This document shows, piece after piece, positions 1 to 10,140 of a stretch of 64,000 nt of DNA (position 1 is the stretch's first letter; each line of letters opens with the position of its first letter). A program made the translations under genes and the position numbers. The notes under the pieces are model-generated. The model searched no databases and had not been told where the DNA came from. It was given only the letters and a program-made list of their open reading frames with translations. Source of the stretch: Tetramitus jugosus (Eukaryota > Heterolobosea > Eutetramitea > Acrasida > Vahlkampfiidae); NCBI GenBank assembly GCA_937625935.1, contig OW569350.1, forward strand, positions 591,397 through 655,396. The letters are read 5' to 3'.

Positions 1-279
1 CCATAGTTCTGGTGGAGGTTATGATGATGAGACATTGGTTGCTTGTTTTGACGTAATCTGATTGGCCTATGTGAATGGCGAGTTGCAATTTGACAAAGAC
101 GTCTCATGTGACTCAGCTTTAGATTTGATTTTTGGGCATCAAAAACACAGTTGTGACAACAAATCTACGGAAACTTGGGCTGGACCGAAACGAGGAATGT
201 TTTCGCGATCCATTGGCCTTCTTCTTTATTGAGACAGGGATCATCCAATTTTTCTTTGTGTCCTTCGATATCCATTTGT

Positions 280-1335
280 TTACCACACTGTTTCATGTCG
301 AAGCATCATTACTACAGTGATGGTGGAAATTCGGGGACAATAGAGTGTTGTCACATGGAGAAGGTGATACCACTGCATGGATGCATTGAAAAATCTGGGC
401 GCGAATCCATCTTCTTCTTGTGCAATATACTGAAGCAATTCTGTAACGTCACTCTTTGAGAAGAAGATTGGGTTAGCCCATGGCAACACAGAATAAAAAA
501 CTTGACTCAGATGCTCTTGAATTTCATCATCTTCAATCATATCCTCTCCAGTTTCAGCGATTTTATCCTGATGGACAAACGGGGTCATCTCATCTTCATC
601 TCGCATATCAGGAGAGATTCCAACTGCTTCATCCGATGTGGATTCATTCTTGGTTGGCACAAACAAATGTTGTGGAGGCTTGGAGTGCAATGTAGCATGA
701 CACAGACGATAGAGCGGTATTTCTGTAAAGTCTCGTTTGTACCCTATCTGAATATCATCACTCAACAACACATTGTGTTCATTTTCACACAAGAGACTTC
801 GAATCACACAGACACGATGCATTTCTTCACCCATTAACCCTCCACTCTTGTTCATTGCATCGTTCACCTTGAACATTTTGACACGAACTCCCCTAAGTTC
901 ATCACTAACGTAGTATGAATTAGATTTCAGTTCACCTGATTCTGCCTTCTGAAATGCGTCTTTTACTTTCTGATCAATGAGTGTTTCGTCCAAGAGAACA
1001 GGAAGCTCATTCATCAATCGATAAAACATGTTAAAGTAATGATCCATCTCCAACTGTTGTTCTTTCTCTTCTTCTTGCTTGTTTTCATCATTTCCCTCAT
1101 TGCAACACTTTTCTACTTCTTCTCCATCATCACCATCATCATTTGTTGGCTGTTGTGCAGTTTGTGCAGCACAGGCAATCATCTTTTGATAAAATGGCTT
1201 CCAGATGGCATTGGAATGAAGTCCATGAGAAATGATTCCATTCCACTCTTGACATACCAATCTCAATTGAGCCAACTGAGTCAATGGACAGAACAATAAA
1301 ATGGAATAAAATTCATCATCAGAAACCTCCAACAT
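280..1335 (-). CDS. F-box domain protein
   Basis: A single-exon 351-residue protein starting at an ATG. The first 45 or so residues resemble an F-box: an acidic lead, then a leucine-rich LTQLAQLRLVCQEW segment followed by a W-K position near residue 46, the pattern that binds Skp1 in SCF ubiquitin ligases. An acidic linker (residues 60-95) follows, then a region around residues 140-220 containing ELRGVRVKMFKV that I do not recognise and that may be the substrate-binding part. The protein is probably a substrate adaptor in ubiquitination, but its target cannot be read from sequence. The last 20 residues look less protein-like, so the true 3' end could differ, for example through a missed intron. 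No neighbour suggests a pathway. Confidence 0.6.
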   Translation of the reverse strand: MLEVSDDEFYSILLFCPLTQLAQLRLVCQEWNGIISHGLHSNAIWKPFYQKMIACAAQTAQQPTNDDGDDGEEVEKCCNEGNDENKQEEEKEQQLEMDHYFNMFYRLMNELPVLLDETLIDQKVKDAFQKAESGELKSNSYYVSDELRGVRVKMFKVNDAMNKSGGLMGEEMHRVCVIRSLLCENEHNVLLSDDIQIGYKRDFTEIPLYRLCHATLHSKPPQHLFVPTKNESTSDEAVGISPDMRDEDEMTPFVHQDKIAETGEDMIEDDEIQEHLSQVFYSVLPWANPIFFSKSDVTELLQYIAQEEDGFAPRFFNASMQWYHLLHVTTLYCPRISTITVVMMLRHETVW

Positions 1336-2200
1336 GTTTTTGTGGGATGTGAAGAAAGCTAAGAACAGATTAATTTTCTCGAGAGTATGGTTATCTATTC
1401 ATAGATATCCAAGCCTGACCTCATAACTTGTGCCACTTTTTTCAATACATACTGACATGTCTCTTCGCTAGCGAGTCTTTATACATACGTTTGATGCATC
1501 ACACTGTTTGGCCGCGTTTGAGGTCATACGAATACCGTGGCAATGCATCCTGTCGGCACGCCACTTATGGTAGGAGTGTTTTGCACACTACTGTCTGTTC
1601 CTTGACTGATACACATTCTATCTGTCTTTGTGTTCCTCCTTTGAGGTTAGTGTGCAGTCAACTATTTTTTCTCCTTGGTTCTTTCTGCTTGATTAGATTG
1701 CGTTCTCATTAGCAGGTAGACTTGTTCTTGCTCTTCTTCATCATCAGGGTTCTCCTCCTCCCATTGCTCAGTCTCTTTCTGTTCATGCTGCTCCGTGGAG
1801 CCACTCGAAGAACTGCCACCAACGCTTGCTGATGCACCTTGTCTAACAGAAAGCAGCCATACATGACATTGACACCAGTTTGGAGATGTTGTTGAAGAAT
1901 CCACAGTGAATCTCTGCTAGCTCTCACCTAACGTTTCTCTTCCTTGTGAGAGGGAGTTTAATTTTTTTGTCGCCAGGAAGCCCAATCTTGCTGTCTATCT
2001 TAACTGCTTCCATTTTCTAGTTTTTTTTCGACAGTAAAACGTGGTGTTTCGCTAGAATGATCACACGGTTCCCAACTTCTGTCTTTATCACTTCTAACCT
2101 TTTTTGACTGTGTCTGAGTTTAACTCCGCAAGGTATCAACTTCAATAGTACACGTCCAACATAGATTGTGGGGTTGGGTTCCTGGGGAAGCGTTTCATTG
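1336..2200. other. Intergenic region, no gene recognised
   Basis: No supported gene. A minus-strand frame at 1662-1904 is rich in Glu, Gln and Ser and lies in a purine-biased stretch; it has no domain and I do not call it. The right-hand part may already belong to the decayed retroelement cluster that follows. Confidence 0.4.
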
Positions 2201-2467
2201 CTACCGATCCGTGCTTAACCAACATCCTTTCCAGTCTGTCACCTTGTATCCCCCTGTCCAATCAGTGAACTCTGACGCATACTTGAAAATAGGGTGAATA
2301 CATGTGTTCACTACCCTTTCCGCCTGTCTGGGAGTTAGGTTCATCATTTTCCACCTAATCATCAGTCTTTGGGACTTGTTCCATGCCTGCTCAATTTGTT
2401 GCTTTGTGTCCCTTAAGGTTGATAAAGAGACCCAGTGTTGAAAGGCTCGTGATTGATGTTGTACCAC
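2201..2467 (-). pseudogene. Non-LTR reverse transcriptase thumb fragment
   Basis: An 88-residue frame containing LTPRQAERVVNTCIHPIFKY followed by a short E-F-x-x-W motif. This is the pattern at the end of the polymerase domain in LINE-type reverse transcriptases. A diverged version (LTPRQLARIVNTYIHPVF) occurs on the plus strand at about 12475-12575, which supports a shared element family. There is no catalytic YxDD box in this fragment, so it cannot act alone. Confidence 0.6.
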
Positions 2468-2864
2468 ATCACTTTTAACATTGTGTCATTTCAAACTGGG
2501 TTTGATTCATTTCAGCATTGTGAGTCGTAACTATTGTTGATGCAACCTCTTTGCTGACTTATATCATGTCTTTCATCTAAGCCATCCTTTCGGTGGTTTT
2601 GAGGAATGCCTTCTTCCTCGAGTTCTCCGATAGTGTTGTGTTGGTTCCTCGTTTGCCACTGCTTAATTGAGCCGGCTCAAGGAAACTTTGTGGCTGTATT
2701 TGATCTTCCACGTTGTTTGGAATCACGGATGTTTCTTGATGTTGATCTACATCACTGGTCTCTGCTAGCATCATTTCCCTATGTACTAACTGTCGTATCC
2801 CTGTCAAAGTTATGTTGTGAAACTTCGCACTATGGTGATCACTTCACTTTCTACCACCACTAGC

Positions 2865-3593
2865 TCAGGAGTAGTCTCTAGCTGTGGCTTGGGCAACTTC
2901 TTGTTTCGGCATTGGAACCAGTTTGTTGCCACCTTGACCCTTTGTCTTTCCTAATTTCTTGGTGAGTTCTGTGACCTGTCGACGCAGTCCGTCAACCACC
3001 GTCAGCAGCTCCTCATACATCTTGGTCAATCTCTTGTTCACAGCCATGAGAGGATCATGTGGTCTCTCGACGTATCGAGTGACCGTGGCCTTGACCTTGT
3101 TCTCTCCGCTGAGCACTGCTCGTGCATAGGTTTCATCACCCATGACCACGAAAGCAGTGTCACGCTTCTTTAGCACACTGGCAACCTTCTCAGGTCCCAG
3201 TAGCTTCTTGATGTCGTCCACTGACATGTTCTTCATGCCATGGACGACCACCTTTCTTGTGCAATCAACACTGCGCTTGGGTGCAGCAGTGCTGTTGCCA
3301 ATCCTCCTCTGTTTGTTGAATAGCTCTACAACCTCATAGATGCGGTCACCCTTGACCGTCACCCATGCAACAAAGAGTTGCTGGCCTTTCCTCTTGATGA
3401 CCTGGACTCGGTTGAGCCAGTCACCAAACTCCTCTCCTATCTTTCTTGCCAAAGATGACTGAGAGACACCATTTCCGTTGCCAGTAATGACGACCTCTCT
3501 GTCACTTGGCCTAGAGCCTTTCCATGCAGTGGTCCATACTGCATAACGGCTGTTACCGTATTCCTTCACCAAATTTGTTGAATCACCAGACAT
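2865..3593 (-). CDS. ORF1-like protein of retroelement, copy 2
   Basis: A 242-residue protein with an ATG start, paralogous to the 414-residue protein at 3745-4989. Shared blocks include RYAVWTTA near the N-terminus, VQVIK...FVAWVTV in the middle, DTAFVVM, and a C-terminal LTKMYEELLTVVD segment that is probably a short coiled coil. The fold could be two RRM-like nucleic-acid-binding modules plus a coiled coil, as in many LINE ORF1 proteins, but that is inferred from layout. It begins 18 bases beyond the A-tail of the copy upstream of it on the minus strand, so it is a separate insertion. The C-terminus is basic and low-complexity. Confidence 0.55.
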   Translation of the reverse strand: MSGDSTNLVKEYGNSRYAVWTTAWKGSRPSDREVVITGNGNGVSQSSLARKIGEEFGDWLNRVQVIKRKGQQLFVAWVTVKGDRIYEVVELFNKQRRIGNSTAAPKRSVDCTRKVVVHGMKNMSVDDIKKLLGPEKVASVLKKRDTAFVVMGDETYARAVLSGENKVKATVTRYVERPHDPLMAVNKRLTKMYEELLTVVDGLRRQVTELTKKLGKTKGQGGNKLVPMPKQEVAQATARDYS

Positions 3594-3633
3594 GTGATTC
3601 CGTTTTCTGCGTTTTTTTTTAAATACAACAAAT

Positions 3634-3701
3634 GGTGCTCACGCACCACGTTGCGGAACTTTTATTTTTCTTTTGCGTGAGAGCAGGCTTGCCTGCTCTC
3701 A
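3634..3701 (-). repeat. 3'-terminal hairpins of the ORF1-bearing element
   Basis: Positions 3678-3701 form an 11-bp perfect stem with a two-base loop, and 3634-3647 a 5-bp perfect stem with a TCAC loop. Both lie between the stop codon of the 414-residue ORF1 and the A-tail, so they are probably 3' UTR structures recognised by the element's reverse transcriptase. Confidence 0.6.
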
Positions 3702-3744
3702 ATTGTCTAACATGATGTGGTGCTTGCCCAGTGGAGTGGCAGGC

Positions 3745-4989
3745 CTACGCAACAGGATTCATTCTCTTCTTGGAATGTTGTTTTGATCCCTTCTTCAGGG
3801 ATTCGTTGCGAGGGCCTCCACTACCATCTGGAGCACCACTGGTGAGGTCAGATGGCTCCGTAGTCCTAGCCAGTTGGTAGGACCTACGGAGAGCACCTGA
3901 CTTGATACTGGCCAACCTGGCCGGGATCTTGTTGGCAGCAGTGTCACCAACGGTGACACGTGCTGATCGCTTCTTGTGTTCGTTGAGTTGGGGACTCTGT
4001 AACTCACAGTCGGGGTTACTGAGATCCAACTCAACTGGATCTTCTTCGGTGGTTGTGCTTCTTGCACGGTCCACCATGATTGCTCGGGCAGCAATCTCTT
4101 TCTTGACTTTCTTGAACACCTCGGAGGTGTTCAATACTAGCTCGAGGATTGCTCTGTTACGAGCATCCTCATCAATGGTGTTGTTGGTTGGCTCTTGGGA
4201 GACCGTAGTTGGAGTGGCGGGATGGGACTCCGGCATGATCGACTCCCAGTCATCGGTCGTAGACGGAGTCGAAGGTTCGGATTCGGAGATTCGCTCCGGC
4301 GTCCTTGGAGACGGGGACGCGAGGGGAATCCGGTTGACGGAAGCCATATCTTTTAACACACTGACTTGGTGGCGCAGGTCGTCCACCACAGCCAGTAGCT
4401 CTTGGTACATCTTGGTCAGCTTCTTGCTGACAGCCTTGACCGGATCACGTTGGCGTGGAAGGAAGCGCTTTGCTTCCACCTCCACTGGCATGGATTGAAC
4501 GTTCCGAAGCAAAGCTTCGGCATACGTTTCGGACTCCATCACAACAAAGGCGGTGTCGTGCTTCTTGAGCACGTTCTTGACCTTTGTTGTGCCAAGCATG
4601 GCCTTGATGTCGTCCTCAGTCTTACCTTTAACTCCGTGGAGGACGACCTTCTTGGCACAATCTACGTTGTGCTTGAGTGCTGCCTTGCAGCCACTCATCT
4701 TCTTGTTGCGGTTGAAGGATTCAACAAATGGGTAAATGTTGTCATCAACAACAGTTACCCACGCAACAAACCTCTTGGGGCCCTTCTTGATGACTTGGAC
4801 CCTGGTGAGCAATTCACCAAAATCCAAGCCAATCTTCTTGGCCAAGGCAGCCTTGGGAGAGTCATCACACTTTCCAGTGATGATGACCTCCTTGCTGCTT
4901 GGAGCAGTTCCTCTTGGTGCTGTGGTCCACACAGCATAGCGTGGATTCTCATACTCGCGAACAACAGGGGTGTGTGTTCGTTTTTTCAT
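3745..4989 (-). CDS. ORF1-like protein of retroelement, copy 1
   Basis: A 414-residue protein with an ATG start. Residues 1-210 align by eye with copy 2: RYAVWTTAP, EVIITGK, RVQVIKKGP, FVAWVTV, DCAKKVVLHGV, DTAFVVM and a C-terminal LTKMYQELLAVVDDLRHQV coiled coil. Residues 215-414 are an added Ser/Pro/Thr-rich and basic tail that copy 2 lacks. Its stop lies about 45 bp before the 3' hairpins and 125 bp before the A-tail, so this copy has no space for an endonuclease/RT ORF2. That makes it a non-autonomous, ORF1-only element about 1.4 kb long. The reading frame is intact, suggesting a fairly recent insertion or selection. Confidence 0.55.
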   Translation of the reverse strand: MKKRTHTPVVREYENPRYAVWTTAPRGTAPSSKEVIITGKCDDSPKAALAKKIGLDFGELLTRVQVIKKGPKRFVAWVTVVDDNIYPFVESFNRNKKMSGCKAALKHNVDCAKKVVLHGVKGKTEDDIKAMLGTTKVKNVLKKHDTAFVVMESETYAEALLRNVQSMPVEVEAKRFLPRQRDPVKAVSKKLTKMYQELLAVVDDLRHQVSVLKDMASVNRIPLASPSPRTPERISESEPSTPSTTDDWESIMPESHPATPTTVSQEPTNNTIDEDARNRAILELVLNTSEVFKKVKKEIAARAIMVDRARSTTTEEDPVELDLSNPDCELQSPQLNEHKKRSARVTVGDTAANKIPARLASIKSGALRRSYQLARTTEPSDLTSGAPDGSGGPRNESLKKGSKQHSKKRMNPVA

Positions 4990-5059
4990 CGGCGTTTTTT
5001 AAATTCTGCGTTTTTTCTTTCATTGCGCTTTTCTTCCATAGTTAGGGTATCATAATGGA

Positions 5060-5132
5060 GGGGGCGTGGCTCAGTTGGTAGAGCGCTTCCTTAGCATGGA
5101 AGAGGTCCTGGGTTCGATTCCCGGCGCCTCCA
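5060..5132 (+). tRNA. tRNA-Ala (AGC)
   Basis: A 73-nt cloverleaf with a 7-bp acceptor stem (one G-T pair), anticodon stem CTTCC/GGAAG around loop TTAGCAT (anticodon AGC), and a T-arm with GTTCGATT. The discriminator base is A. No intron and no encoded CCA. The 5' flank is occupied within about 50 bp by a minus-strand retroelement. Confidence 0.97.
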
Positions 5133-5154
5133 GGAATTTTAAATATTGCACTTT

Positions 5155-5924
5155 CTACAGAAAGGCCAAGTTTTTGTGATAACTGGCTTGGTACCGCAGT
5201 GGTGAGAACTCGACCAATATGATTGAATGTTGCATGGACCTCATATGAGTTTCAGACCGAAAAAGGAACGCTACTTCCTTTGTTTCTTCCTTCGACGAAG
5301 TTCTCTCATCAGACGGTGCTGTAGTAGATGAATTTTTCAATGAGAGTGGCAGATCACAACAACTATTTACACACCTAACTCTAACAGTGTATTTATAGAT
5401 ACAATTATCGGCTTCTGTCAGCTCATCAACAAGCATAGAAAGTAAAATATTGGCTTCGGGTTTGTCATTGCCAAACCATACGCAGAACAGAATATTTTAA
5501 AACTTACATCTTTCTTCGAAAGAGCTCATTACAGACCAAATAAATAGGAATATCTGATACCTTTGAACTTCTTGCTCCATAGTTAAGAATGAAAACATAA
5601 CCACCCGATTCATTCTTAATAGGTGCTGCTATCACCTTATACACAAGACCATCATATACATCAGTAATCTTGTTTTTATTCAAGTTGAATCTGCAACGAC
5701 GGTAGTGTTGTGCAAGGTCGTAGAAAGCTCGATCATTCTCTAATCGCTTCAATAATTGTTCAATTGAATTACTCACAAGAAGGATTCATCTTACAAGTTC
5801 CATTGCATGATGGTATACCCGAAACGATACGATGGTGTCTACAGAAGTATAGTCTTTTTAACTGCATATCATCTATGGATTCAAACTCTTCAACTTCAGG
5901 TCTATTGGATTTTTTGTTCTTCAT
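5155..5924 (-). pseudogene. Decayed TNP2/CACTA-like transposase fragment
   Basis: Three minus-strand frames read in order. The first starts at the ATG at 5924 (a C/H-rich segment with RHHRIVSGIPSC), the second is 5776-5504 (ITDVYDGLVYK, then VSDIPIYLVCNEL), and the third contains VWFGNDKPEANILL. The order and motifs match the N-terminal half of TNP2-type transposases. The last motif matches VWFGKNKPDTNILL in the larger copy at 47.3-48.8 kb, which also matches in DNA at 48640-48700. Frameshifts near 5772 and 5500 break it, and the catalytic C-terminal half is missing. Confidence 0.55.
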
Positions 5925-5936
5925 CTTCCCTGCCCT

Positions 5937-7834
5937 CACCCACTATTAAATTCAAGTTGATTGGGATCGGGTGAGGAGGAAACCAAGTATTATTTGCTAT
6001 TGGTGGCGCACTGCGATCTTTTAATTTATTGTTGTAAGTGGAGAGGTAGTCATCAAAGCACAAAGTAAAACTCAAAATTTTTCTTTGTTAACTACTATTA
6101 ACAAACTAACCCATAACTTCTATTGCGTATGTCAAAAAGCGAAACTGTAGTTGGCTGTCGTTATTGATTCCGTCATACCGTTATGCATCACATCAGCTCT
6201 TTACTCTGGATGTAAAATAGTCATTCATGTAGACATGCTTTCGAATCTACTTGGACTCCCTACCAAACTTCAAAGTTCGTTGAAAGCACTATGAGGCATT
6301 TTAAGAAAGAGAAGAAGAACAGAAGTGACCGATCTAATTTCAACAAGTAGATTAGAAGTGAAAGAAGTGGTGTGTCCTATGGTATCGCAGAAAGTATTTG
6401 AAGTCCGTGGTTGATAAAGGAGACGAGGAGAATTTCTAGAGTTAGAAAACTCCTTCAGTTAAAGGTGTCTCTTGCTTTAATTTTTTGAAATAAAGTGGAA
6501 GTTTTTTTCACTTCATTTAGGAAAAAAGAAAGAGTTGTGGTCACGAGTGTATCATCTCATTATTGAAACTTTTAGTATAAATAATAAAGTTGTGGTGTAT
6601 AGTGCTCATGTTTAGGCACACTAGATTTGCGTCCAGCCCGAATACCTGTGTTGCACGTTAATATATCACAACTAACAAACAACAACATTTCACTCTCAAG
6701 CCCCATCGTGGAGTGTTTGAACCCAAACCGAAGCAAAGATTGTTGATTGGCGGGCAGAAGTTACCTTCCGAGTTCGTTTCACTGGTTATGGGCCATCAGA
6801 TGACTCGTGCGAGAGAACTGGAGATATTCAATCAACAGCCTCCAATTCTTTGTGTTTCTTCTTTTTTTCTTCCATCCTTTCCAGCTGGCTGTTATTCTGA
6901 CAAACTCACATGAAAATTTCCTAAAAATTTATGTAATGAAAAAATCTCGGATAATGCGATATTATGAACTATCCAACCCTGCCTGTCTATGAATGCATAC
7001 AAGGGTTTAGTTATGTGAAAATACATCGACATGAGACAAGAAAAAATTAAATGTTCCATCTTATTCCTTTTGATCTCTGCCTCAAATTTCCTGTGATAGA
7101 TGTTCTCATAAAAACTTTCCATTCTTAAACTGAATTCAACAACAATTTCGTGAGAATGACAGTAGAAGCGGGCTATGGTACGGCTTAAATATCGCCCCTT
7201 GCACTTACTTGGAGATCCAGCGCAGCCGATACACAAATGCCCATTCAATCCCGCGTCGAGAAATACAGCCACCAAGAATTAAGGTGAAATGACCCAAACT
7301 TTTTTTCCTCATGTACATTCCACATGTAACAAACACACAACCAGTGAGAAGAACGTGATTGTGCCTGAACTCAGTGTTCAACGACCCACATGTGGAAAAA
7401 AAACTATAAACATGTTCAATTCCAATCTCTTCTTGTCACTCTCAAGAACTCTCGATAATAATCACAACAAACCATATTGATCTTGAGTCCCGCCACCAAG
7501 TAGTCCACATTTTGAAATTCGGTCGAATTAGAGAGATGATTGCTACAATATTCCTCTTAAAATTAAAATCATAACGTTTGAATCCAGTGACCGTTTTTAT
7601 CTTCCTGTACCATCGATGTTGACCAGAGGATGGCTTCTGAATCATATGCGCGGTTCCGTCAATAACAAATATGATTCTTTCCCTTGTTGAGGAACATGGT
7701 CGCTCGTTGGGTAAAAATTGAACGAAGTAAGTATCTCTTAAACAGCAGATTAATTACAATCCCAAAAATGAAGTGATGGCAGCAGTTCTTCATTCACGAT
7801 TCACTACAGTTGCAAGACAAGGAGTCAAAAACTC
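5937..7834. other. Long intergenic region, no gene recognised
   Basis: About 1.9 kb without a supported gene. A minus-strand frame at 6892-7275 is open for 127 codons but begins at a non-ATG codon and shows no domain. Base composition is AT-rich with many short homopolymers. It may be flanking sequence of the decayed transposon to its left. Confidence 0.4.
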
Positions 7835-7914
7835 TGACGAGGGCGGGATTTGAACCCGCGCCCCGAAGGACTGCGGCCTTAACACAGCGTCTTAGACCAC
7901 TCGACCACCTCGCC
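7835..7914 (-). tRNA. tRNA-Leu (AAG)
   Basis: An 80-nt cloverleaf read on the minus strand: acceptor GGCGAGG/CCTCGTC, anticodon stem CTGTG/CGCAG around TTAAGGC (anticodon AAG), a type II variable arm of TCC-TTCG-GGG type, T-stem GCGGG/CCCGC and discriminator A. No intron. A retroelement 5' end begins about 30 bp upstream of it, at 7945. Confidence 0.96.
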
Positions 7915-7997
7915 ATCTTATTAAACTAAACTTTACGGAATGGGAGTTTGTACCAGAGTGACCCGTACTCACAAAACAAGTCAATAAATGAGCAATC

Positions 7998-8020
7998 GTG
8001 TGCTTGCTGCGCAAGCACAC
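7998..8020 (+). repeat. 3'-terminal hairpin of a short element copy
   Basis: A 10-bp perfect stem with a TGC loop, followed 11 bases later by GGTTGTATGG and an A-rich tail. The element between its apparent 5' terminus (7945) and this tail is only about 110 bp, so it is an extreme internal deletion that keeps both ends. Confidence 0.55.
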
Positions 8021-8228
8021 ATGGTTGTATGGCAAAAAGAAAAGAAAAAGGAGTTGGGGCACCATGCCAGGTATGAATGTTTTGCTTCACGAAGACGAGT
8101 ACTGGATTTGAAGATGCTCGACCTTACGAGCGTATGATTATCAAGCGTATCCAGTCTGGTACACTGATAATGCTCATGAGTGCGAAAAGTGTAGTATTGC
8201 TTGGAGCCTCCCTAGCGGGGACGCGAGA

Positions 8229-9128
8229 TTGCTCCTCCGTTCGGGTAAAATAAGGAACTCACAGCTGTTCGATGACGATGGTGTCATGGCAATGACATAC
8301 GAAGAGGCGAAGAAAAGGTTCAAAATGAAAGGGATCGGACGAGTTAAGTACATGAGAATACGGGCCTATATGGAACTTCTCGGCAAGCCGTGTGATGAGA
8401 CATTTCTTGCAAGACGAAAAGTTCAGAGAGAATTGATTGTAACGGTGAAGGATGTTAGAATTGACAATCCTAACATCAGAGAAGGTCTGACGGAAGAACT
8501 TAAGAAGGCTAGAGCTGAGGCTATTGGTACAAACAAGAATTGGTGGTTAGAATCTGAAATGTCGAAGGAAAAGGAATGGAACCACTTTTTGAAGTGTCCA
8601 TTCGGCCTAGAAAGGAAAGAACTTTGGTTCTATCATCAAGTCAGGAGTGGTACGCTTCACACAAAGATGGTGATGAGGAAATTGTACAATGCCAGTTTAG
8701 ATGAAAAGTGTCTTAACTGTGGGGCTGCACCGGAGAGCATTTTACATCTGTTGGTGGAGTGTGACGCTGCCATTTCAGCCAGAAAGAAACTCGTAGAAGA
8801 GATGAAAGCTAAATTGGATAGGTTGATGCTACCGGACTCAGCCAAAATTGTGCTCTGGTTTGACGATACAATATATGAAAAGGGCAAGATACAACCACGA
8901 AATATCAAGCGATCCTCTGAAGGGCTGTTAGAGGGACTAATGGGAAAAGAGGGGGACTTTAGGAAAGAACTATTGGATGAAATGGTGCTCTCCGGCAGGA
9001 AACAAAGGGAGGCAGAGAAGGTGATAAGATGTATGGTGGATTCCATGAAGAGGACCTGTGTCAAGGCACTTCACAAGGTATATATTAATTCTGTCGTGAA
9101 AAGAAGTGAAGCACTGCTCAGCACCTGA
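8229..9128 (+). pseudogene. LINE ORF2 C-terminal region with zinc knuckle
   Basis: A 299-codon open frame without an ATG at its start (first internal ATG at 8286). The middle contains EKEWNHFLKCPFGL, then the knuckle CLNCGAAPESILHLLVEC (C-x2-C-x8-H-x4-C), which is characteristic of the C-terminus of many non-LTR reverse transcriptases. About 120 residues of charged sequence follow. There is no polymerase domain, so this is a 5'-truncated copy. The stop codon falls in the loop of a hairpin at 9117-9138, and an A-tail follows at about 9193. Confidence 0.65.
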
Positions 9129-9138
9129 CGGTGCTGAG
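9117..9138 (+). repeat. Hairpin overlapping the ORF2 stop codon
   Basis: A 9-bp perfect stem (9117-9125 with 9130-9138) whose 4-base loop TGAC contains the TGA stop of the preceding ORF2 fragment. A related 7-bp hairpin with loop TCC lies at 9298-9314 in the next copy. Both precede A-rich tails. Confidence 0.6.
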
Positions 9139-9579
9139 CGGAATCATGACTCACAGTAGTGTATTGAATAAAGAGGCAACAATTGTTGTATGGAAAAAAA
9201 AAAGAGTTTGTACCAGAAATTGGATTGGGATCGCCCAGCAATCGAATGACTGCAAACAGTAGTAGCGCTCTGCGAGTGTTACTAACAAGAAAGAGGAGAC
9301 GCTCTCCGAGCGTCACAAGGACGATCTGGGAGACTAAAGAAAGCAGAGAGTAATAAAAGAGCAATCGCGTGTTGTTTTAAAAAAAACAAAAGTTTGTACC
9401 AGAATTTAACAACGGAACGCCTCCAAGTGGTTAGAGTAGAGTGTACCAGTGAAACCATGTACATTGCTCATCATTACGGTCCACATAAGATTGATGTTTC
9501 CCACTACAACTATGTCAAAGAAACAATGAGCAGTATCGATTCATCTGGTAAGGTCTGGTAAGGTTCTATTTGGAGGACA

Positions 9580-9775
9580 ATGTCATCTAGAATTGATTCT
9601 ACATGGGCCAACAGGGCAGCTCTAAGTGTCTTCCGAAACATAGAAGGGTTCACAAGAAATGGGGCTCTGAGTGATACCAACGTGGAAGTGGAACACAAGA
9701 CTGACACCTGGTTACCCGGGCTGGCTGTGGAGTTGTTTGGCGAACAGAGGACTACAAAGCGCTAGGTGGATAATA
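9580..9775 (+). pseudogene. Endonuclease-domain fragment of a LINE
   Basis: The frame contains IDSTWANRAALSVF followed by an S-D position, the same arrangement as IDYTWANRVELTL...SDGAISYHIP at 11290-11410. This matches the C-terminal part of AP-type (EEP) endonucleases of LINEs. A stop and frame breaks follow near 9765. Confidence 0.5.
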
Positions 9776-10030
9776 GGCTGTGAGAAGACTTATCCAGGGT
9801 ACTAGGACTCACCACGAACCTTAAGTGGTGTGCTGTCCGAATGCACTGTTGTGGTGAGTCATGCAGCGGCATAGAGATAGAGTGAAAGAGGAGAAGGTAT
9901 GGTAGTTTTTAAATTTATGAGATGCTATTTCAGAGTCGATCATGCTCTGGAATGGTTCGTGGCCCAGGTGAAAATAACACAAAGGCCGTTATTTATGTCG
10001 TTATTTTTTAACATCTCTATGGAGTAGTGG

Positions 10031-10140
10031 ACATGGATACGCTATGTCCCAAGTGCAAATTTGAACAGGAAACTGTGTTACATTGTCTCGTTAGATGCCC
10101 GGTGGCGATAATGGCAAGAAAGCTGTTGATGAAGTTTCCA
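10031..10140 (+). pseudogene. LINE C-terminal zinc knuckle fragment
   Basis: The frame reads CPKCKFEQETVLHCLVRC, the same C-x2-C-x8-H-x4-C spacing as the knuckle at 8229-9128. It lies about 260 bp after an endonuclease fragment with no polymerase between them, so this copy lost its middle. An A-rich tail follows at 10531-10552. Confidence 0.55.

Larger units (their letters stand above)
2201..5040 (-). mobile_element. tRNA-Ala-associated non-LTR retroelement cluster
   Basis: Two ORF1-like genes and one reverse-transcriptase fragment, all on the minus strand, start about 25-50 bp upstream of tRNA-Ala and run away from it. Both ORF1 copies are preceded on the minus strand by an A-run and CGCAGAA. 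The outer copy ends in hairpins (3678-3701 and 3634-3647), then TTGTTGTAT plus an A-run (3611-3630 on the plus strand), and the next copy begins directly after that tail. This is the structure expected from repeated target-primed insertion at one place. The arrangement resembles Dictyostelium TRE5 elements, which insert upstream of tRNA genes, but relatedness was not tested. Confidence 0.6.

Noticed and set aside
1662-1904. Minus-strand Glu/Gln-rich ORF
   Set aside because: Low-complexity frame in a purine-biased stretch, non-ATG context and no domain.
6892-7275. 127-codon minus-strand ORF
   Set aside because: Starts at TTG rather than ATG, has no recognisable pattern and no neighbour support; probably chance.
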